From: Lentzea sp. NBRC 102530
Lineage (GTDB): Bacteria > Actinomycetota > Actinomycetes > Mycobacteriales > Pseudonocardiaceae
Assembly: GCF_030269365.1 (NCBI RefSeq)
Contig: NZ_BSTF01000001.1
Span: 434,001-498,000 of the forward strand
DNA length: 64,000 nucleotides
Direction of reading: 5' to 3'
How positions within the stretch are numbered: position 1 is the first letter of the stretch; every line of letters begins with the position of its first letter. Positions 1 through 6,063 of the stretch are shown in pieces. Below the pieces are notes generated by a model. It saw nothing but the letters and a program-made list of their open reading frames with translations, searched no databases and was not told where the DNA came from. The position numbers and the translations under genes are program-made.

Positions 1-1
1 C

Positions 2-445
2 ATGACCACGACCGCGTGCGGCACGGACGTGCCCGCCGGCCTCGCCGACAAGGTCGAGTCGGGGTGCCCCGGCCTGCTGAAGCCCGAACCGCTCGCGGTC
101 ATCACCAAGGGCTTCGTGGTGTCGGAGGTGAACACCGTGGACGTCAACGGTTGCCAGGTCTTCGTCTCGACCGGACGCCAGGTGCTCAACGTGGGGCTCG
201 TCGCCTACGCGAGCCCGGAAGAGTCGGAACGGCTGACGCCGATGCTCTGCGAGAGCGGCGAGTTGGACGCGAACACCAAGTCGTGCGCGGAGGACAAGGC
301 CGACGGCGGGTACACGGTGCGTGCCACCGCCGGCAAGTGGAGCATCGTGGCGTCGGTGTACGAGGTGCCGGTGAACGATGAAGTGAAGGCGGCGATGCTG
401 CAGGTCGTCGAGGACCTCAGGGCCTCCGGCAAGACCAGCGGCTAG
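2..445 (+). CDS. Cys-containing putative exported protein/lipoprotein, 5' end probably outside the window
   Basis: This frame is open from the first bases of the window. The visible ATG gives 147 aa beginning MTTTACGTDVP. The TTAC-G stretch resembles the end of a lipobox, so the true start with a signal peptide may lie upstream and only the mature part may be visible. Four further cysteines (near residues 22, 51, 83 and 94) would suit an extracytoplasmic, disulfide-bonded protein. I recognise no catalytic motif or family. It ends convergently with the next gene, sharing 4 nt at the stop codons. The alternative is a complete 147-aa cytoplasmic protein starting at base 2; the sequence before the window would settle this. 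Confidence 0.5.
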   Translation: MTTTACGTDVPAGLADKVESGCPGLLKPEPLAVITKGFVVSEVNTVDVNGCQVFVSTGRQVLNVGLVAYASPEESERLTPMLCESGELDANTKSCAEDKADGGYTVRATAGKWSIVASVYEVPVNDEVKAAMLQVVEDLRASGKTSG

Positions 446-1473
446 TTGAACAGGATCTTCTTCGCCGCGGCCTTGCCCGGTGTCGTGCGCAGCAGGCCGA
501 ACGCGAGTTCGGCGACGTTCGGGCCGCGCACGAGGGACAGGCCGCGGCGGAGTTGGGAGCGCAGCAGGTAGCGGCGGCGCATGGCCGCGACGTCGTAGTG
601 CTCCAGCACGTACCTGTTGCCGCTGCGCAGGTAGTCGGACGCGACCTCGGCGGCGAGTTCGGACATCCGCAAGCACGGGTCGAGCCCGCCTGCTGTGAGC
701 GGTGAGACGGCGCCGGCCGCGTCGCCGACCAGCAGCCCTTGTGGCGACACGATGCGGCGCAGCAGGCCGCCGACCGGGATCGGGCCGCCGCGCCGCTTCA
801 CCGGGCCGGTCGGCTCCGGGGTGGGGAAGCTGTCGCGGAAGCGTTGCAGGAGTTGGGGGAGCGGTGCGGTGAACCGGTCGGCGCGGCCCGCGAGGCCCAC
901 GTGCGCGTGCTCGCCGTCGTCGATGACCCAGGCGATGTAGCCGGGGGCGAGCCGAGGGTCGACGACGCAGTGGAACGTCGGCGTGGAGCCGGTTCTCACC
1001 GGGTAGACCTCCTCGATGCCGGTGATCATGCGCCGGTTGACGTCGAGGCCGAGGTTCTTCGCGACCGTGGACCTGGCGCCGTCCGCGCCGATGGTGAAGC
1101 GCGCCTTCGTGGACTTCGCTGGATAGCTGGAGTTCAGGTTGACCTGCGCGCCCGCGCGTTCGGCTTCTTCGACGGCGGTGGTGTAGATGCTCTCCATGTC
1201 GCCGACGCGGAACTCGTCGCGGTCGCTGGTCAGCTCCACCGGATTTTCGCCGGACGGCGGGTAGAGCAGCACGCGCCGGACCGCCGGGCCGAGGTGCGGC
1301 AGGTCGTAGTCGTCGAGTGTGCGGCGGACGAAGATGCCCGTCGTGCGGATGCCCGTCTCGAGGCTCGTCCTGCGTTCGCACACGGCCACGTCCAGCCCTG
1401 ATTCGGCCAGCAGCCGCGCGGTGTTGAGCCCGGCCAGCCCGGCGCCGACGACGAGCACGTCCACGGTGTCCAT
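442..1473 (-). CDS. FAD-dependent oxidoreductase, geranylgeranyl-reductase-like
   Basis: A 343-aa flavoprotein of the PHBH/geranylgeranyl reductase fold. The N-terminal dinucleotide motif is VVGAGLAG (residues 8-15), the middle GADGARS motif is at 129-135, and the FAD-ribityl motif LLVGDAAG is at 247-254, followed by SPLTAGGL, which is typical of the geranylgeranyl reductase branch. The start lies downstream of no gene on its strand, so it is probably monocistronic. Members of this family reduce polyprenyl chains or hydroxylate small aromatics; the substrate cannot be inferred here. The 3' end overlaps the convergent neighbour by 4 nt. Confidence 0.8.
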   Translation of the reverse strand: MDTVDVLVVGAGLAGLNTARLLAESGLDVAVCERRTSLETGIRTTGIFVRRTLDDYDLPHLGPAVRRVLLYPPSGENPVELTSDRDEFRVGDMESIYTTAVEEAERAGAQVNLNSSYPAKSTKARFTIGADGARSTVAKNLGLDVNRRMITGIEEVYPVRTGSTPTFHCVVDPRLAPGYIAWVIDDGEHAHVGLAGRADRFTAPLPQLLQRFRDSFPTPEPTGPVKRRGGPIPVGGLLRRIVSPQGLLVGDAAGAVSPLTAGGLDPCLRMSELAAEVASDYLRSGNRYVLEHYDVAAMRRRYLLRSQLRRGLSLVRGPNVAELAFGLLRTTPGKAAAKKILFN

Positions 1474-1637
1474 GCCGCGACGCTAGATCGGATCACCGGA
1501 CCGCTTCGGCTTCGCGGCGACACCTTCACGGGATCTGCACCGTTTCTCCACAGATGTGAGCGCTTGACATGCCGGAGGCGGTTCGCGGAAGGTGTGCACA
1601 CCGCTGCCTCGAATCCCTGGTTCGAGGAGGAACATCG

Positions 1638-2414
1638 ATGGAGTTGTTCAACCGCCGCACCGCGTTGCGAGGCGCTCTCGCCGTCGCGGCCACGCCACTG
1701 GCCGCGGGTGTGGCATCGGCTGAGGCAGGCGCGCCGGCGTTCGTGCAGAAGTGGGCCCCGAACCCCGGCTCGGTGGGGCTGAACGCGTTCGTCGGCATCG
1801 AGGACGACCGCTCGGACTCGCACCCGTCCGCCACGCACATCTTCGCCGAGAGCAACCAGTACCGGTTCGTGATGCACAAGTCCGACCGGGACGGTTCTGA
1901 CCGGCAGCGCAACGAGGTGCGCGCCATCCGGACCGGCAGCACCCGTCACGACATGAAGAAGGGCGAGACCTGGCGCTACAACTACCAGATGTACGTGCCG
2001 TCGTCGTTGAAGGGCACCACCAGCTTCACGCACGTCTTCCAGGTCAAGCACACCGGCGTGGACTCGCCCGTGGTCACGATGTCGTTGTTCCGCTCGGGTT
2101 CTCTCGAGACCGTCGAGATGAGACTGTTCGGCGCCGGCCAGGCGAAACTCGGCAGCACGCCGCTCGCCCCGTTGCGCAACAGGTGGATCGACGTCGAGAT
2201 CGAGATCAAGGTCGCCGACTCCGGCAGCCTGCGCTACTCGCTGAAGGACGCCGGCACCACGGTCGTCAACGCCTCGCGGTCCGGCTTCGACACGTGGCTG
2301 GGCGGTGACCAGGCGCATCCGAAGTGGGGCATCTACCGCGGCCTCGGCGACTCCGCGCAACTGCAGGACACCTACCTGTTGCTGCGCAACATGAAGGCGT
2401 ACCGGAACGAATAG
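1638..2414 (+). CDS. Tat-exported polysaccharide-lyase-like protein (heparin lyase I type fold)
   Basis: A 258-aa protein. I chose the ATG at 1638 because GAGGAGGAAC stands just upstream and the protein then begins with a twin-arginine signal: NRRTALRG at residues 5-12, a hydrophobic stretch, and a probable cleavage site after VASA (about residue 28). The mature part has the look of the concanavalin-like polysaccharide lyase/heparin lyase I family: a basic-rich RQRNEVRAI segment, RYNYQMYVPSSL, a THVFQVKH strand and a late KWGIYRG motif. The inferred role is binding or cleavage of an extracellular polysaccharide. The family assignment rests on motif memory only; a non-catalytic carbohydrate-binding protein is the alternative. 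Confidence 0.65.
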   Translation: MELFNRRTALRGALAVAATPLAAGVASAEAGAPAFVQKWAPNPGSVGLNAFVGIEDDRSDSHPSATHIFAESNQYRFVMHKSDRDGSDRQRNEVRAIRTGSTRHDMKKGETWRYNYQMYVPSSLKGTTSFTHVFQVKHTGVDSPVVTMSLFRSGSLETVEMRLFGAGQAKLGSTPLAPLRNRWIDVEIEIKVADSGSLRYSLKDAGTTVVNASRSGFDTWLGGDQAHPKWGIYRGLGDSAQLQDTYLLLRNMKAYRNE

Positions 2415-2417
2415 AGG

Positions 2418-2822
2418 GTGTTCCCACAGAGGCTTCCGAGGGTCAGAATCACTCTTGTGGGGGATCTTCACGGACGAACCGTCGAGAGCAGGGCCGGGGT
2501 GGCCGCCTTCCTGGCAGGCGTGTGGCTGATCGCCGCACCCCCGGTCCTGCACTTCGGCGCGTCGCTGCACGCCTTTCGCCCGTACTGGGTGTCCATGGGC
2601 CTGGCCGTGGTGATCATGCTCCTGGGCATGGTGCGCGCGATGGCACCCCTGGACGTGCCGTTCATCCGGCACCTGACGATCGTCCTGGCGCTGTCGCTGG
2701 TCGTCGTCGCGCTGCTGCGAACGGACGGCGGCATTGCCACCGTCTGGCTCAACCAGCTGGTGGTCGGCGCACTCGTGGCCCTGTCAGCGGGCATCGCGTT
2801 GCTGGTCGGTCTGCGCAGATGA
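2418..2822 (+). CDS. Small four-helix membrane protein, SPW-repeat-like
   Basis: Up to 134 aa from GTG 2418; GTG 2457 is an alternative start giving 121-122 aa. Four hydrophobic helices are visible: AGVAAFLAGVWLIAAPPV, WVSMGLAVVIMLLGMV, LTIVLALSLVVVALL and LVVGALVALSAGIALLVG. The W-x-IAAP-x-hydrophobic pattern after helix 1 resembles the SPW-repeat family of actinobacterial membrane proteins. Its stop overlaps the start of the next gene by 4 nt, so the two are probably translationally coupled. Function unknown. Confidence 0.65.
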   Translation: MFPQRLPRVRITLVGDLHGRTVESRAGVAAFLAGVWLIAAPPVLHFGASLHAFRPYWVSMGLAVVIMLLGMVRAMAPLDVPFIRHLTIVLALSLVVVALLRTDGGIATVWLNQLVVGALVALSAGIALLVGLRR

Positions 2823-3247
2823 GCGGCACCTGGTCCGACCTCTGCCTGATCTGCAAGGGCCAGCAGGACTTCGTGGTGAACGTTCACGAGGCGGGCCCGT
2901 ATGAACGTTCACACGACTACACCCGCGTTCTCTATTGCCGTTCGTGCGAGGTGGGCGAGCTGCGCGCGTTCAGCTACGACGGCTTCGTCGTCTTCGGCGA
3001 GGAGGACGACACCATGGTCTGGTCGTCGGTGCTGTCTCGCGACGACGTCTCGCTGCTCCGCTCGGCCTTCACCTGCGCCGTGCCGCTGGCGGGCATCTGC
3101 GAGTGCTCCCAACACGTCCGCCTGTACGACACCAGCGTTCGTGCCAACAAAACCCGCCTGCCCGAACACGGTCCCGACCGTCACAGCCCGGCCGGCCGCA
3201 CCACCGTCACGGTCGCGGTGGTGGACGGCCTGCCGGAGTTCCGCTGA
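2819..3247 (+). CDS. Hypothetical protein with paired CxxC motifs
   Basis: A 142-aa protein with ATG at 2819 overlapping the upstream stop (ATGA). CLIC at residues 9-12 and CRSC near 40-43 form two CxxC pairs separated by about 30 residues, consistent with a zinc ribbon or rubredoxin-like metal site. CECSQH follows near residue 98. The middle is rich in acidic and aromatic residues. No family is recognised. Coupling to the preceding membrane protein gene suggests they function together. Confidence 0.65.
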   Translation: MSGTWSDLCLICKGQQDFVVNVHEAGPYERSHDYTRVLYCRSCEVGELRAFSYDGFVVFGEEDDTMVWSSVLSRDDVSLLRSAFTCAVPLAGICECSQHVRLYDTSVRANKTRLPEHGPDRHSPAGRTTVTVAVVDGLPEFR

Positions 3248-3278
3248 CCCGGTCGACCACCTCTCAACCGACCACAGC

Positions 3279-3668
3279 TCAGTCGACCACCGCGATGGCC
3301 TCGACCTCGACGAGGTGTTCCGGTACGTCGAGACTCGCCACCCCGATCAACGTGGCCGGCGGCGTGGCCGTCTCGTTCAACTTCGCCTTCGCGTTCTCGA
3401 TGCCCTTGAGCAGCTCCGGCATCATCTCCGGCTTCCAGCCCACGACGTACACCCTGACCCTGACGAGGTCGTTGAAGCTCGCGTTCGCCGCCTTGAGCGC
3501 GGTGTGCACGTTGGTGTACGCCTGCTCGGTCTGCAGGGCGAGGTCGGGTTCCGAGTCCCAGGCCACCTGCCCGGCCAGGTAGATGGTCCTGCTCCCGCTG
3601 GCCACCGCGACGTGGTGGTACACGTCGACCTGCGGCAGCCCGTCGGGGTTGATGAGCGTGACAGCCAT
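3279..3668 (-). CDS. RidA family protein (YjgF/YER057c/UK114)
   Basis: A 129-aa protein, the usual length for this family. Hallmarks are the YLAGQVAWD strand near residue 31, QTEQAYTNVHTALKAA in the long helix, and VRVRVYVV followed by a C-terminal EVEAIAV strand. The canonical C-terminal catalytic Arg of archetypal RidA is not evident, so it may belong to an Rid1-7 subgroup without classic 2-aminoacrylate deaminase activity. A good Shine-Dalgarno (AGAGGAACG) precedes the ATG. The gene is divergent from an HxlR-type regulator that probably controls it. Confidence 0.85.
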   Translation of the reverse strand: MAVTLINPDGLPQVDVYHHVAVASGSRTIYLAGQVAWDSEPDLALQTEQAYTNVHTALKAANASFNDLVRVRVYVVGWKPEMMPELLKGIENAKAKLNETATPPATLIGVASLDVPEHLVEVEAIAVVD

Positions 3669-3759
3669 GTTCGTTCCTCTCTTGCAGTTACTCGCTCACC
3701 GTAGGAGAGTGAATGCTGACCTGGAAGAACGCACTTTTCTGAGAGTGGGGCACCACAAG
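3669..3759. promoter_or_regulatory. Divergent promoter region between ridA-like and hxlR-like genes
   Basis: This 91-bp divergent region carries TTACTC (3688-3693) facing GAGTGAA (3707-3713), an imperfect inverted pair that could be an HxlR operator. The pairing is approximate and no conserved -35/-10 boxes stand out. Autoregulation and control of the adjacent divergent gene is the usual arrangement for HxlR proteins, so this is inferred from layout more than from sequence. Confidence 0.3.
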
Positions 3760-4122
3760 GTGAGTAAGCAGCTCAGCGGCGACCTGGCCCGCGCGGACTC
3801 GCTGGCCCGCGAGATCTTCTCCGACATCGCCAACAAGTGGGCGCTGCTCATCGTCGAGACCATCGGGGACGCCACGAAGCGCTTCACCGAGCTCAAGACC
3901 GAGGTGGACGGCATCAGCCACAAGATGCTGACCCAGAACCTGCGGTTGCTGGAGCGCAACGGCCTCGTCACCCGGCACGTCCACCCGACCGTGCCGCTGC
4001 GGGTCGACTACACCCTGACCGAGCCCGGTCAGGCGCTCCGCGCGACGGTCGACGCCATGTGCGCCTGGACGTCCCGCTACCTCACCGACATCGAAGAGGC
4101 CCGAACCCGCTTCGACGCCTAA
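3760..4122 (+). CDS. HxlR-family winged-helix transcriptional regulator
   Basis: 120 aa from GTG 3760 (GTG 3709 or 3745 are possible upstream starts). The family core is clear: IANKWALLIVETI, the RFTELKTEVDGISHKMLTQN recognition region, LRLLERNGLVTR, and the wing VPLRVDYTLTEPG. HxlR proteins respond to aldehydes, quinones or redox signals; the effector here is unknown. The divergent RidA gene is the likely target. The stop codon lies inside the 10-bp target duplication made by the IS that follows; the reading frame is unaltered. Confidence 0.85.
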   Translation: MSKQLSGDLARADSLAREIFSDIANKWALLIVETIGDATKRFTELKTEVDGISHKMLTQNLRLLERNGLVTRHVHPTVPLRVDYTLTEPGQALRATVDAMCAWTSRYLTDIEEARTRFDA

Positions 4123-4125
4123 CCC
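4116..4125 (+). repeat. Left copy of the 10-bp IS target-site duplication
   Basis: CGCCTAACCC directly abuts the left end of the insertion sequence and is repeated exactly at 5530-5539. It contains the TAA stop of the hxlR-like gene. A 10-bp duplication fits the IS4 family. Confidence 0.9.
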
Positions 4126-4154
4126 CAATGCCGGGAAGTTAGGGAGCGGGCGGT
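4126..4154 (+). repeat. Left terminal inverted repeat of the IS (29 bp)
   Basis: It begins CAATGCCGGGAAGTTAGGG and is the exact reverse complement of 5501-5529. Confidence 0.93.
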
Positions 4155-4233
4155 GTTGTCAACCAGCTGAGTGAGGCAACGGGGTCCCTGCTAGAACAAC
4201 GTCGACCAAGAGCGTTGAACAGCAGGAACCCCG

Positions 4234-6063
4234 TTGGAACACCAGTCTGTCATCACCCGCTGTATCCGTGTGGCCCAGGGCCGTTTCGCGCCTGGCCATC
4301 TCGGTGAATTGACCCGTCTCATCCCGTTCGAGATGGTCGACGACGCGCTGGCCTCGACCGGAACAACCCAGCGGCGGCTGCGAGAGCTGCCGTCCCGTGT
4401 GGTCGTCTATCTGCTCATCGCCGCAGGCCTGTTCGCCGAGTTGGGCTACTGCCAGGTGTGGGCGCGGCTGGTCGCCGGGCTGGACGGCATCGCGGTCGCG
4501 GTCCCGAGTTCCTCGGCGCTGGCCCAGGCCCGCCGCCGGATCGGGCCGGCTCCGCTGGCGGCGGTGTTCGGGCTGTTGGCCGGTCCCGCTGCCGGCGCGG
4601 TCCGGTGGCGGTCGCTGCTGGTATGCGCGATCGACAGCACCACCCTGTTCGTCCCGGACAGTGACGCCAACCTGACCCGTTTCCCTTACCAGGGTGGAGG
4701 AAACGGCCCGTCCGGATATCCGATGCTGCGGTTAATGGCCGTGGTCGCCTGCGGCACCCGCACCGTCATCGATATCGCGTTCGGATCGTGGCGCATCGGC
4801 GAAACCAGCATGGCGCCACGACTGCTGGGCTGTCTGCGACCCGGGATGCTGCTGCTGGCCGACCGCAACTTCGCCATGGCCGACCTGATCGGGCGCATCG
4901 CCTCCACCGGAGCGGAGCTGCTCATCCGCGCCAAGGCCAACCGGGTCCTGCCCGCGATCGCCCGGCTGCCCGACGGGTCCTGGCTGACCGTGCTGGGCGG
5001 AATCGAGGTCCGGGTGATCGAGGCCGAGATCACCGCCACCCTCGGCGGACAAAAACAGCACACCGGCCACTACCGGCTGCTCACCACCCTCACCGACCAC
5101 CGCCGCTACCCCGCGGCCGAGGTCGTCGACCTCTACCACCAGCGCTGGGAGATCGAGACCACGTTCCTGGAGATGAAATCCACCCTGCTGGGCGGACGGG
5201 TCCTGCGCGCACAGACCCCGGCCGGGATCGATCAGGAGATCTACGCCCTGCTCTGCGGCTATCAAGCACTACGGCTCGCGATGGCCGACGCCCTGCTCGG
5301 ACACGAGACCGCACCCGACCGGGCCGGGTTCACCATCGCCCTCAACGCGGCACGTGACCAACTCGTCCTGGCCGCGGGAGTCATCACCGACACCGTCATC
5401 GACCTCGTCGGCGCGATCGGGCGAGCAGTCCAAGCCGGACTGCTCGCCCGCCGCCGCACCCGCGTCTGCCCACGAGTAGTCAAACGCGCCATCTCCAAAC
5501 ACCGCCCGCTCCCTAACTTCCCGGCATTGCGCCTAACCCTCCGCGATCTCCCGCAGCCTTTCCGCGTCGGGTTCGTCGTCAGCGCTCAGCGCCAGCACGC
5601 GCCCGCGCAGGTAGGCCTTTGCGAGGCGCGTCTTCTGCGGAGCGAGATCCGGGTAGCGGAACCTGTTGATCACGGCCAAGATGATCTGCGGGCTGACGCA
5701 GTCGGCGGCGTCGTGGGCGATCGTGCCGAGGGCGCTGAGCAGATGCCTGGTGAGTCTCGGCTCCGGCGTCCGCGGCGCCGCCAGGTACTCGAAGGTTTCG
5801 ACGGGCAGGTAGACGTTCGTGAAGCTGTCCAGGTGGGGCGTGGCGGCTTGTACGACCGAGCTCGCGAATTCCCTGAATGCGTCGTCGTCTCCGCCGTGAG
5901 GGAAACTCATCCTGTGCCACACGAGGACAACGCAACCGAACGCCACCTCGCCTCGGGCGGCGAACATCTGGGCCAACGTTCCGGTGGAGATCCGGCTTTC
6001 CTTCGTGAGATCGGTGTGCGAGCACAGAACGGACACCAACTCGAACGGGTTGTGGATGTATGA
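4234..6063 (+). CDS. IS4-family DDE transposase, reading through the IS end
   Basis: TTG start preceded by CAGGAA. The DDE residues are D134 (AIDSTT), D210 (LADRNF) and E308 within the IS4 signature Y301-x2-R304-x3-E308-x6-K315. The first 432 codons lie inside the IS. No stop codon occurs before the right end, so the frame continues through the inverted repeat and target duplication into DNA antisense to the NACHT gene, adding about 177 unrelated residues and ending at 6063. Related transposases normally extend somewhat past the ISK motif near the C-terminus, so this copy is probably shortened there and then tailed by host sequence. Activity is uncertain. Confidence 0.85.
   Translation: MEHQSVITRCIRVAQGRFAPGHLGELTRLIPFEMVDDALASTGTTQRRLRELPSRVVVYLLIAAGLFAELGYCQVWARLVAGLDGIAVAVPSSSALAQARRRIGPAPLAAVFGLLAGPAAGAVRWRSLLVCAIDSTTLFVPDSDANLTRFPYQGGGNGPSGYPMLRLMAVVACGTRTVIDIAFGSWRIGETSMAPRLLGCLRPGMLLLADRNFAMADLIGRIASTGAELLIRAKANRVLPAIARLPDGSWLTVLGGIEVRVIEAEITATLGGQKQHTGHYRLLTTLTDHRRYPAAEVVDLYHQRWEIETTFLEMKSTLLGGRVLRAQTPAGIDQEIYALLCGYQALRLAMADALLGHETAPDRAGFTIALNAARDQLVLAAGVITDTVIDLVGAIGRAVQAGLLARRRTRVCPRVVKRAISKHRPLPNFPALRLTLRDLPQPFRVGFVVSAQRQHAPAQVGLCEARLLRSEIRVAEPVDHGQDDLRADAVGGVVGDRAEGAEQMPGESRLRRPRRRQVLEGFDGQVDVREAVQVGRGGLYDRAREFPECVVVSAVRETHPVPHEDNATERHLASGGEHLGQRSGGDPAFLREIGVRAQNGHQLERVVDV
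5501..5529 (-). repeat. Right terminal inverted repeat of the IS (29 bp)
   Basis: Exact reverse complement of 4126-4154. It is translated in the transposase frame as the last in-element residues (RPLPNFPAL). Confidence 0.93.
5530..5539 (+). repeat. Right copy of the 10-bp IS target-site duplication
   Basis: CGCCTAACCC, identical to 4116-4125. It contains the complement of the TAG stop of the NACHT gene, so each flanking gene keeps its own stop codon. Confidence 0.9.

Larger units (their letters stand above)
4126..5529 (+). mobile_element. Complete IS4-family insertion sequence (1404 bp)
   Basis: The element is bounded by perfect 29-bp terminal inverted repeats and a perfect 10-bp direct repeat, so insertion looks recent. 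It carries a single transposase gene reading left to right from TTG 4234. The transposase frame has no stop codon inside the element. The insertion point falls at the junction where two convergent genes met tail to tail. Confidence 0.93.
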
